NCBI RefSeq assembly: GCF_040215725.1
Contig: NZ_CP157969.1
Location: 1,054,001-1,118,000 of the forward strand
From: Rhizobium sp. ZPR4
Lineage (GTDB): Bacteria > Pseudomonadota > Alphaproteobacteria > Rhizobiales > Rhizobiaceae
Direction of reading: 5' to 3'
Length of the DNA: 64,000 nt
The translations under genes and the position numbers were made by a program. The notes beneath the pieces were generated by a model. The model saw nothing but the letters and a program-made list of their open reading frames with translations, was not told the origin of the DNA and did no database searches. Shown here piece after piece: positions 8,697-16,799 of the stretch. How positions within the stretch are numbered: position 1 is the first letter of the stretch; each line of letters begins with the position of its first letter.

Positions 8697-9437
8697 ATGC
8701 TGGAGATCAAGAACCTAAAGCTGTCCTACGGAAGCACGCAGATCCTGAACGGCGTCGACCTGTCGGTGAAACGCGGCGACGTGGTGTCGATCATCGGCCC
8801 GAGCGGCACAGGCAAGACCACGCTTTTGAAGTGCATCAACCATCTGGCCAAGCCGTCCTCCGGCTCGATCGCGTTCGACGACATCCGCATGGATTACGGC
8901 CGCCCCGACAAGGCGGCGGTGCAGGCGATCCGTCTTCGCACGGCGATGGTCTTCCAGCAGTTCAACGTCTTCAAGAACATGACGGTCATCCAGAATGTGA
9001 TGGACCCGCTTGTCGTCGTGCAGCGCAAGTCGAAGGAAGAAGCCCGCGCCATCGCCCTTAAGGAGCTTGAACGCGTCGGTCTTGCCGACAAGCTCGACAA
9101 TTATCCCTCTCAGCTCTCTGGCGGTCAGCTCCAGCGGACCGGCATCGCCCGCGCCCTGGCGGTCAAGCCGGACGTGATGCTGTTCGACGAGCCGACCTCG
9201 TCGCTCGATCCTGAACTCGTGAACGAGGTTCTGAAGGTGATCAAGGATGTGACATCCTCGGGCATCACCTCGCTCCTCGTTACCCACGAGATGCAGTTCG
9301 CCAAGAACATCTCGAACCGCATCGTCTTCATGGACCGGGGCGTCGTCGCGGCCGACGGAAGCCCTGCCGAAATCTTTGACACACCCTCCAACCCGCGCCT
9401 CGCTCAGTTTCTCAATTCCGAACGCGCGATCCAGTAG
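8697..9437 (+). CDS. amino-acid-type ABC transporter ATP-binding protein
   Basis: A 246-residue ATPase of the GlnQ/HisP type. Walker A GPSGTGKT is at residues 34-41, the Q loop lies in FQQFNVF, the signature is LSGGQLQR, and Walker B is MLFDEPTSSLDPE. The ATG at 8697 follows AAAGGA and lies just after the monooxygenase stop; the same frame remains open upstream only as a shadow. It energises the importer formed with the following binding protein and two permeases. Confidence 0.93.
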   Translation: MLEIKNLKLSYGSTQILNGVDLSVKRGDVVSIIGPSGTGKTTLLKCINHLAKPSSGSIAFDDIRMDYGRPDKAAVQAIRLRTAMVFQQFNVFKNMTVIQNVMDPLVVVQRKSKEEARAIALKELERVGLADKLDNYPSQLSGGQLQRTGIARALAVKPDVMLFDEPTSSLDPELVNEVLKVIKDVTSSGITSLLVTHEMQFAKNISNRIVFMDRGVVAADGSPAEIFDTPSNPRLAQFLNSERAIQ

Positions 9438-9451
9438 AAAGGATGCCTGAA

Positions 9452-10270
9452 ATGACTTCCATGAGTTCAATCTCGCGCCGTGGCCTCGGTCTCGCCGTAG
9501 CAGGCGTCGCAATCGCCTTCGCAACTGCCTCGTTCGCCGAGGACGTTCGCACGATCAAGATCGCCACCGCGGCGGAATCGAAGCCGCTCTCCTGGGGTGC
9601 GATCGGCGTCGAGCCGCAGGGCTACGAACCCGACGTGCTGAAGGCGATCAACGCCAAGCTGCCCCAATACAAGTTCGTCATGGAAGGTGCGGCCGACATC
9701 GCGCAGGAAACGGGCCTTGCTACCGGGAAGTACGACATCGCGACGGGCGGCTACTACCGCGCGCCTGCCCGCGAAAAGCAGTTCCTCATTCCTGACGCAC
9801 CGATCGGCGCGAGCCTGATCAAGATCTACAGCCGCAAGGACAGCGGCATCAACGAGATGAAGGACCTCGTCGGCAAGAAGATCGTACCCGTCACCGCCGG
9901 CGGTGGCATCTACAAGTTCGCCACGGCATGGCAGGAGCAGAACCCGACCTACAAGATCGAAATCACTGCCTCGAGCGCCGGCGTTCCCTATCCCGACCGC
10001 CTGAAGGAAGTGCAGAACGGCAAGTACGATGCGCTCGTGCTGCCGTCCAACCTTGGCGAGCAGACCGTGATCGACCAGCAGAAGCTCGAAATCAAGACGA
10101 GCGAGCCGGTCGCAATCAATCAGACCTTCGTCCTGATCCATCGTTCCGAGGAGAACAAGGCTCTTGCCGAAGGCATCGACAAGGCTCTGAAGGAGCTCAA
10201 GGCCGACGGCACGCTCGCCAAACTCTCGCAGAAGTGGTTCGGCGAGGACATCACCACGTACATGAAGTAA
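9452..10270 (+). CDS. amino-acid-type ABC transporter substrate-binding protein
   Basis: A 272-residue periplasmic receptor with an N-terminal signal peptide (SRRGLGLAVAG, probable cleavage after ATASFA) and the family 3 solute-binding fold. The ATG at 9452 is chosen over 9443 because AAAGGA lies eight bases upstream of it and would overlap the other. The arginine pair before the hydrophobic stretch could allow Tat export, but Sec is as likely. It lies between the ATPase and the permeases of one operon. The ligand is probably a polar amine or amino acid-like compound, possibly the substrate of the upstream monooxygenase. Confidence 0.9.
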   Translation: MTSMSSISRRGLGLAVAGVAIAFATASFAEDVRTIKIATAAESKPLSWGAIGVEPQGYEPDVLKAINAKLPQYKFVMEGAADIAQETGLATGKYDIATGGYYRAPAREKQFLIPDAPIGASLIKIYSRKDSGINEMKDLVGKKIVPVTAGGGIYKFATAWQEQNPTYKIEITASSAGVPYPDRLKEVQNGKYDALVLPSNLGEQTVIDQQKLEIKTSEPVAINQTFVLIHRSEENKALAEGIDKALKELKADGTLAKLSQKWFGEDITTYMK

Positions 10271-10326
10271 CGCCGCCCTCCGATCCCGGCGATCAGGCTA
10301 ACGACTGAAAGAAGGAGTGTTCCGAA

Positions 10327-11034
10327 GTGGACCTTTCCGTAATGATCCCAGAGCTGCTCTCGGCCCTGCCGCTGACGCTTGCGATCACGTTCACGGCCAT
10401 GATCGCCGGCTTCGTGCTGGCCTTGATTGCAACGACATTCCGGGTTCGCAGGATCCCGGTGGTCAGCCAACTGGCGGATCTCTACGTCTCCTATGCCCGG
10501 AGCGTTCCCGTCGTCCTTCAGTTGTTCGTCGCCTTTTATGGGCTTCCGGTGCTCGTGGGTGTGTTCGGCGTCGCGGACTTCGTGTCTCCGACGATCGCCG
10601 CGATGCTGGGCTTAAGCCTCTATCACGGAGGTTATCTGTCCGAAGTCATGCGGCCGGCCTATCTCGCCGTCGAACGTGGCCAGCACGATGCTGCGGACAG
10701 TCTTGGTTACACATTCCGCCAGAAGCTCACGCGCGTTCTAGGCCCGCAGGCGGTTCACATCGCACTTCCCGGCTACGGGAACTCGATCATCTACCTGATC
10801 CATAATGTTGCGCTCGTCATGTATATCGGGGCGGCTGATGTCATGGCGACGGCACACCTCGTCATGGAGCGCGACTATAATCAGTATCAGTTCGAAACCT
10901 ACCTCGTACTGGCGGTGCTCTATTCGCTGCTTTGCCTGGTCGCCTGGTCCATCGTTCGTTTCTTCGAGCTTCGTTCTGCAAGGTTCTCTCCCGGCGCGAA
11001 ACGCGGCGGAACCATGCTGATGGCAAGCGTCTGA
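10327..11034 (+). CDS. amino-acid-type ABC transporter permease
   Basis: A 235-residue HisM/GlnP-like membrane protein starting at GTG 10327, with AAGGAG nine bases upstream. Five or so hydrophobic segments are visible, together with the family's ATPase-contact loop (GQHDAADSLGYTFRQKL) and the RSVPVVLQLF motif. It forms a heterodimer with the next gene. Confidence 0.9.
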   Translation: MDLSVMIPELLSALPLTLAITFTAMIAGFVLALIATTFRVRRIPVVSQLADLYVSYARSVPVVLQLFVAFYGLPVLVGVFGVADFVSPTIAAMLGLSLYHGGYLSEVMRPAYLAVERGQHDAADSLGYTFRQKLTRVLGPQAVHIALPGYGNSIIYLIHNVALVMYIGAADVMATAHLVMERDYNQYQFETYLVLAVLYSLLCLVAWSIVRFFELRSARFSPGAKRGGTMLMASV

Positions 11035-11050
11035 TCGAGGAAGTTGCTAC

Positions 11051-11743
11051 ATGTTCGATATCGACGTTCTTCTTCCCGATCTTTGGGACATCCTCGGCGC
11101 AGTACCCCTCACGCTTGCGATGGCACTTGCGATCTTCGTCCTCTCGACGATCATAGGCAGCCTGTTCGCCATGGTCGAATATCGGCGGATCCCTGTCCTC
11201 CGCCAGCTTGTCGTCGCTTACAAGGTCGCCTTCAAGGGCGTGCCGATGGTCGTGGTGATCTTCCTCGCCTACTATGGCCTTCCTTCGACCCTGCAATTCC
11301 TCGCGTCGCTGTTGGGCGTGGACTACAACGGCCATTCGACACCGAACTGGGTCACGCTCATCGTCGCCCTGACCGCCTGCGTCGCCGCTTTCCAGGCGGA
11401 AGTCGTCAAAGGCGCACTGAACTCCTTCGACACTGGCCAGGCCGATGCGGCCTATTCACTCGGCTACAAGAAGAGCCAGCTCTTTCGTCGGGTCATGCTT
11501 CCGCAGGTCATCGTCGCAGCGATACCGGATCTTGCCAATTCCTTCATGGTTATCATGAAGGCGCTGTCTCTGGGGTTCGCCATCGAGGTGGTCGACATCT
11601 TCGCGCAATCGCAGCTGACTGCCGCGCTGAACTTCTACTATCTCGAGGCCTTCCTGGTCGCGGTCGTGATCTACATGGTGATCGCCTATGCCGTAACCCA
11701 GATCGCAGACAGGACGGAGCGGGCACTCAGGGTGCGGACTTAA
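11051..11743 (+). CDS. amino-acid-type ABC transporter permease
   Basis: A 230-residue paralogue of the preceding permease, 16 bases downstream, with the same contact loop (GQADAAYSLGYKKSQLF) and the FKGVPMVVVIFLAYYG motif. It ends the operon that began with the monooxygenase. The 194 bases that follow hold no clear terminator that I can see. Confidence 0.9.
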   Translation: MFDIDVLLPDLWDILGAVPLTLAMALAIFVLSTIIGSLFAMVEYRRIPVLRQLVVAYKVAFKGVPMVVVIFLAYYGLPSTLQFLASLLGVDYNGHSTPNWVTLIVALTACVAAFQAEVVKGALNSFDTGQADAAYSLGYKKSQLFRRVMLPQVIVAAIPDLANSFMVIMKALSLGFAIEVVDIFAQSQLTAALNFYYLEAFLVAVVIYMVIAYAVTQIADRTERALRVRT

Positions 11744-11937
11744 GCTCGACCCAACGCTTCCGACCCCGAAGCCAAGACGACCTCCATTGGCTGGTTGCTT
11801 TTGAAAATCGCAGCCAGGGATGAGCTGCTGTCCTGTCCACTCTTTTCCCTCGAGATCATCTTTTTGGAAATTCATTTCTCCTCATTCTCATTAGTCCACT
11901 TAATTTATAGACAAAAGTCAATTTGGAGAGAGTGGCA

Positions 11938-12951
11938 ATGAGCATTGAAAAGTCCGAAAGCGGTCTGGGAAGACGGGATCTGCTGAAACTGTCCGCAGCA
12001 GCCGGGGTTGCCGTCGCCGGCGCCTCGCTGGTCGGGCAGAAGCCCGTCTTCGCGGCCGATGAAGAACTTTCCCTGAAAGGCAAGCGTATCGCCATCAGCG
12101 CGACCGGAACCGACCACTTCTTCGATCTGCAGGCCTACAATGCCCAGATCGAAGAGGTGAAGCGCCTCGGCGGCGAGCCGATCGCCGTCGATGCAGGGCG
12201 CAATGACGGCAAACTGGTCTCGCAATTGCAAACGCTGATTGCCCAGAAGCCGGATGCGATCGTTCAGATCCTCGGCACGCTGAGCGTCATCGACCCCTGG
12301 CTGAAGAAGGCGCGCGATGCCGGCATTCCGGTTCTGACCGTCGATGTCGGCTCGACGAATTCGATCAACAATACCACCTCCGACAACTGGGGCATCGGCA
12401 AGGACCTGGCGCTGCAGCTCGTCTCCGACATCGGCGGTGAAGGCAATATCGTCGTCTTCAACGGTTTCTACGGCGTGACGCCTTGCGCGATCCGCTACGA
12501 TCAGCTGGTCAATGTCGTCAAATATTTCCCGAAGGTGAAGATCCTCCAGCCGGAATTGCGCGATGTCATCCCGAACACCGTGCAGGACGCTTTCACCCAG
12601 ATCACCGCAATTCTGAACAAATATCCGGAAAAGGGGTCGATCAAGGCGATCTGGTCGGCGTGGGATATTCCACAGCTCGGTGCGACGCAGGCGCTTGCTG
12701 CCGCAGGTCGTAGCGAAATCCGCACCTACGGCGTCGATGGCAGCCCCGAAGTGCTGCAGCTCATCGCCGATCCGAAGTCGCCGGCCGGCGCCGATGTCGC
12801 TCAACAGCCGGCAGAAATCGGCCGCACCGCCATCCGCAACGTTGCCAAGCTCCTTGCCGGCCAGACGCTGCCGCGCGAAACCTACGTTCCCGCACTTCTG
12901 GCCAACAAGGCCAATGTCGGCGAGGTCACCAAGAAGCTCGGCATCGGCTGA
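11938..12951 (+). CDS. CUT2 sugar ABC transporter substrate-binding protein (ribose-binding type)
   Basis: A 337-residue periplasmic-binding protein of the LacI/RbsB fold. Its N-terminus has a twin-arginine-like signal (GRRDLLKLSAAAG followed by a hydrophobic stretch, ending near VFAAD), suggesting Tat export of a folded protein. The ATG at 11938 follows GGAGAG; a TTG at 11923 is in frame but less likely. The segment VLTVDVGSTNSINN and the tail resemble other rhizobial sugar receptors. It is followed by a double ATPase and two permeases. Ligand unknown. Confidence 0.9.
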   Translation: MSIEKSESGLGRRDLLKLSAAAGVAVAGASLVGQKPVFAADEELSLKGKRIAISATGTDHFFDLQAYNAQIEEVKRLGGEPIAVDAGRNDGKLVSQLQTLIAQKPDAIVQILGTLSVIDPWLKKARDAGIPVLTVDVGSTNSINNTTSDNWGIGKDLALQLVSDIGGEGNIVVFNGFYGVTPCAIRYDQLVNVVKYFPKVKILQPELRDVIPNTVQDAFTQITAILNKYPEKGSIKAIWSAWDIPQLGATQALAAAGRSEIRTYGVDGSPEVLQLIADPKSPAGADVAQQPAEIGRTAIRNVAKLLAGQTLPRETYVPALLANKANVGEVTKKLGIG

Positions 12952-13028
12952 GAATCCGCGGCTGACTACCCGCTCTGGGCGATCCTGTCACAGCCGGATC
13001 GCCCGAATCATTTTCGCCGGAGACCGAC

Positions 13029-14579
13029 ATGACGGCCATTTCCTTCAAACAGCCGGTCACGGCGAAAGACGACATCATCCGCTTCGAAGGCATCGTCAAG
13101 CGCTTCGGTGGCGCGCAGGCGCTGGCCGGTGCGTCGCTGATTGTCAGGCGAGGGACCATCCACGGTCTCGTTGGCCAGAACGGCGCCGGTAAATCGACGC
13201 TGATCAAACTGCTCGCCGGTCTTCACCAACCCGATGACGGGCGGATCGAGATCGAAGGGCAAACATTCGGCAGGCTGACACCGCATCTCGCCGAAGAGCT
13301 CGGCATTCACTTCATTCATCAGGATCGGCTGCTGGTGCCGACTTTCACCATCGGCGAAACGCTGTTCCTCGGCCGTGAGCCACGCATTCCGGTCACACCA
13401 TTCCTCGACCGCCGGCTGATGCAGCGCCGTGCATCCGATATCCTCAACGACTATTTCGGTGTCAGGTTGCCAAACACCGCTCTGATTAGCGAATTGTCGA
13501 CGGCCGAAAAGCAGATCGTCCAGATCACCCGCGCGCTTCTCAACCAGCCGAAGGTCCTTGTCTTCGACGAGCCGACGGCCGCGTTGGTGCGTCGGGAGGC
13601 CGATATCCTCTTCCGGTTGATCCGCCGCCTGCGCGACGAAGGCGTGACGATCATCTACATCTCGCATTACCTGAGCGAAATCGAGGAACTCTGCGACCAC
13701 GTCACCGTGCTACGCAATGGGCTGGACGTTGCTTCCGTGCCGATCGGGGATACTTCGGCCGCGGCAATTGCGCGGCTGATGGTCGAGCGCGACATCAAGG
13801 AAATGTTTCCGAAGCCGGAGGTTGCTCTCGGTGAAGAAATCCTCAAGGTCGAGCAGCTTTCGGCTCCAGGAAAATATGGGGATGTCAGTTTCACGCTTCG
13901 CCGCGGCGAGGTGCTGGGCCTCACTGGCTTGCTCGGCTCCGGCGCAAAGGAGCTCATTCGTGCCCTCTTTGGCCTGGATACGCCAGCTTCCGGACGTATC
14001 GAAATCAGCGGCGAGGCTGTCCGTTTCGCCAATCCCACGCAGGCGGCAGGCCACAAGATCGCCCTGGTGCCCGAAGACAGGCGCCGCCACGGCGTCGCGC
14101 TCGACCTCAGCGTCACGGAAAATACGAGCCTTTCCAGCCTCGATCGCTTCGCGCGTTTCGGCTTTCTCGACCGCAAAGGCGAACGGCGTGAAGTCGATGC
14201 TCTGATTGCGCGGCTGCAGGTGAAGACCAGCGGGCGCGATGCCTTGCTGCGCACGCTCTCCGGTGGCAATCAGCAAAAGGTAGCGATTGCCAAATGGCTC
14301 AGTCGCCATTCCGAGGTCTACCTCCTCGACGAGCCGACTGTCGGCGTCGATATCGGCTCCAAGGTCGAGATCTATACGCTGATCGGCGAACTCACGGCGC
14401 GGGGCGCCGGCGTCATAGTCCTGTCTTCTGACCTGCCGGAGCTGATCGGCATCACCGATCGCATTCTTGTGCTCTTCCGCGGCCGCGTGGTGCGGGAATT
14501 CATATCGTCGGAGGTGACGGCGGATGCCGTGCTTGCCGAATCGACCGGATCGTCGGAAGGACAGCGCCATGTCGGCTGA
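13029..14579 (+). CDS. CUT2 sugar ABC transporter ATP-binding protein (RbsA-like, two ATPase domains)
   Basis: A 516-residue tandem ATPase. The first domain has Walker A GQNGAGKST at residues 50-58, signature LSTAEKQIV and Walker B VFDEPTAAL. The second has a degenerate Walker A region (LLGSGAKELIRA), signature LSGGNQQKV and Walker B LLDEPTVGVD. The degenerate second nucleotide site is normal for RbsA/MglA proteins. RBS GGAG precedes the ATG. The last 11 bases overlap the first permease gene, so the two are coupled. Confidence 0.94.
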   Translation: MTAISFKQPVTAKDDIIRFEGIVKRFGGAQALAGASLIVRRGTIHGLVGQNGAGKSTLIKLLAGLHQPDDGRIEIEGQTFGRLTPHLAEELGIHFIHQDRLLVPTFTIGETLFLGREPRIPVTPFLDRRLMQRRASDILNDYFGVRLPNTALISELSTAEKQIVQITRALLNQPKVLVFDEPTAALVRREADILFRLIRRLRDEGVTIIYISHYLSEIEELCDHVTVLRNGLDVASVPIGDTSAAAIARLMVERDIKEMFPKPEVALGEEILKVEQLSAPGKYGDVSFTLRRGEVLGLTGLLGSGAKELIRALFGLDTPASGRIEISGEAVRFANPTQAAGHKIALVPEDRRRHGVALDLSVTENTSLSSLDRFARFGFLDRKGERREVDALIARLQVKTSGRDALLRTLSGGNQQKVAIAKWLSRHSEVYLLDEPTVGVDIGSKVEIYTLIGELTARGAGVIVLSSDLPELIGITDRILVLFRGRVVREFISSEVTADAVLAESTGSSEGQRHVG

Positions 14580-15588
14580 AGCGGAATTTGCACCGTCGGG
14601 ATTTTCGACCGCGGAGCGGCCTGACCGATCGACCGGCAATATCGCGGCCGCGGCACTGCGCTTCGGATCGCTCATCGCCTTTGCGGCCATTCTGATCGTC
14701 TTTTCACTGACCGCACCTTACTTCCTGAGCGTCGGCAACATCGGCAATGTGCTCGGCCAATCCGCCATCTCCGGCGTGCTCGCGGTCGGACTGACAATCG
14801 TCCTGATCGCCGGCGGCTCCAACGTCGTTACCGGCGGCATCGACCTGTCGCTCGCCGCCAATATGGGCCTTAGCGCCGCCGTATATGCCAGCGTGACACA
14901 ACTCGGCTATGGCGACGTCACGGCGATCGCCGCATCGATCCTGACAGGGACCCTCATCGGTGCGGTCAATGCCATTGCCATCGTCTATGCCGGCATCGTG
15001 CCGCTGCTCGCCACGCTTGCCGTCATGAACATCGTCGCCGGTCTGGAACTGGTGCTGACGGGAAATACCGTCCTCCCGGCTTCCACGCCCTTTCTCTCGA
15101 TGCTTTCGGCTGCGGATCCATTCGGCATGCCTGTCCTTGCCTATGTGCTTATCGGCTTCACCGCGATCGCAACGGCGATCGTGCAATATACGCCGCTTGG
15201 CCTGCGCCTCTACGCAGTTGGCGAGTTTCCGGATGCTGCACGCGCCGCCGGCCTGCCGCTTCGCCGCCTGCTCGCCGGTGCATTCGTTGCCAGCGGCTTC
15301 TCCGGTGGCATCGCCGGCATCCTCTCGGTTTCCTACCTGAGTGGCAGCACGACGGGTTCCGGCGAGATGCTGCTGCCTGTTGTGGTCACCGCTTTGCTCG
15401 GCTCGGTCTTTTCACGCCGGCTGGTTCCGACCGTCACCGGAACGCTACTTTCAGCCCTACTGGTCGGCTTCCTCACCAATGGTTTCCAGCTGCTCAACAT
15501 TTCGAGCACATTGGTGAGTGGCGTTCAGGGCCTGCTCATTCTCATCGTCGTCTCCGCAACCACCTTATTGCGCCGGCAGGAGGCCTGA
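14569..15588 (+). CDS. CUT2 sugar ABC transporter permease
   Basis: A 339-residue RbsC-like permease with about nine hydrophobic segments and the family segments GGSNVVTGGIDLSLAAN and GVQGLLILIVV. The ATG at 14569 lies inside the end of the ATPase gene with GGAAGG upstream. An in-frame ATG at 14524 would overlap further and has no good site. It pairs with the following permease two bases downstream. Confidence 0.92.
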   Translation: MSAEAEFAPSGFSTAERPDRSTGNIAAAALRFGSLIAFAAILIVFSLTAPYFLSVGNIGNVLGQSAISGVLAVGLTIVLIAGGSNVVTGGIDLSLAANMGLSAAVYASVTQLGYGDVTAIAASILTGTLIGAVNAIAIVYAGIVPLLATLAVMNIVAGLELVLTGNTVLPASTPFLSMLSAADPFGMPVLAYVLIGFTAIATAIVQYTPLGLRLYAVGEFPDAARAAGLPLRRLLAGAFVASGFSGGIAGILSVSYLSGSTTGSGEMLLPVVVTALLGSVFSRRLVPTVTGTLLSALLVGFLTNGFQLLNISSTLVSGVQGLLILIVVSATTLLRRQEA

Positions 15589-15590
15589 AC

Positions 15591-16592
15591 ATGTCGCTCC
15601 ATACATCTGCACCCACCACGGCTGGCTTGCCACGCCTGATCGCCGGTGGCTTGATGCGCTACGGGCTGATCCTCGCCCTTGTTGCGGTATTTGCCGCCTT
15701 TTCCCTGATCACACCGACATTCCTGACCCTTGCCAACCTGCAGAGCATCCTGGTCAATAATTTCACGCTGCTTGCCATTGTCTCCATCGCCATGACTTTC
15801 GCCGTCGCCTCGGGCGGCATCGATCTTTCGGTGGGAACGGCGATGGATTTCGCAAGCTTTGCCTTCGTCTCGCTCGTGCTTGCCGGGCAGCCTGTTGTGA
15901 TTGCAGCATTGGCCGGGCTGGCGGCCGGGGCGCTCGTCGGCGCATTCAATGCACTGTTGATATCAGGGATCGGCGTCTCCCCATTTCTTGCGACGCTCGG
16001 CACGCTGTTCATCGGCCGTAGCATCCAGCAGCTTCTGACCAATGGCGGCAATCCCGTCTATCTGCCGCCGAACGGTGTACCGGAGGCTTTCCGTTTCCTT
16101 GGCCACGGCGCGATCGCGGGTTTCCCGGTACCGCTTGCAACCGCCATCGTCATCATCGCGGCCGCTACGGTCATTTTTGCCCGTACGCGGTTCGGCCGCA
16201 TCATCCTGTCAATCGGCATCCAGCCGGGCGTCGTACGCTATTCCGGCATCGCGGCTCCCACCTATATAGCGGCTACCTTCGTACTGGTCGGGTTGATCGC
16301 CGCCGTCGCCGGCCTGATTCTGACTGCTACCGTCACCGTCTATATCCCGTCTTCCGGCAATGCATTTCTGCTGAATGCCATCGGCGCAACCTTCATCGGT
16401 ACGACGCTCAGTCCGCTCGGGCGGCCGAACGTCGCTGGCACCGTCCTGGGCGTGCTCCTGCTCAGTATCGTGGCCAATGGGCTGCTGCTGACCGATCTGA
16501 ATTTCTATTGGCAGCAAGTCGGTACGGGAACACTGATCTTCGCCGTGCTCGCCCTGAGTTTTATCAACCGGAAAGCGGCTGGCCGCGCATAA
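15591..16592 (+). CDS. CUT2 sugar ABC transporter permease
   Basis: A 333-residue RbsC-like permease, paralogous to its upstream neighbour and sharing the motif ASGGIDLSVGTAMDF. With the binding protein and the double ATPase it forms a complete importer. No catabolic gene or regulator is attached, so the substrate cannot be inferred from context. It is the last gene of the operon and converges on the minus-strand glycosyltransferase gene, with a 207-base gap in which I see no strong terminator. Confidence 0.92.
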   Translation: MSLHTSAPTTAGLPRLIAGGLMRYGLILALVAVFAAFSLITPTFLTLANLQSILVNNFTLLAIVSIAMTFAVASGGIDLSVGTAMDFASFAFVSLVLAGQPVVIAALAGLAAGALVGAFNALLISGIGVSPFLATLGTLFIGRSIQQLLTNGGNPVYLPPNGVPEAFRFLGHGAIAGFPVPLATAIVIIAAATVIFARTRFGRIILSIGIQPGVVRYSGIAAPTYIAATFVLVGLIAAVAGLILTATVTVYIPSSGNAFLLNAIGATFIGTTLSPLGRPNVAGTVLGVLLLSIVANGLLLTDLNFYWQQVGTGTLIFAVLALSFINRKAAGRA

Positions 16593-16799
16593 GGCAAGGC
16601 GCTGAGAATTATGGAAGTCTGTTCTATCCGACCGCTGTATCCGCCAAATTCTTCTCGCTCGGTCCGATCCTGAAATTTACGCGCGAGCCAAGCGCCAACT
16701 ACGCTCGCCGATGCACATGAGTGTGTGGTAACAACCATGTACGACCTTGGCGCTAGGCGCGTTTGGACGCTTGGCGTAAAAGAAATCCATCAGGAATGC

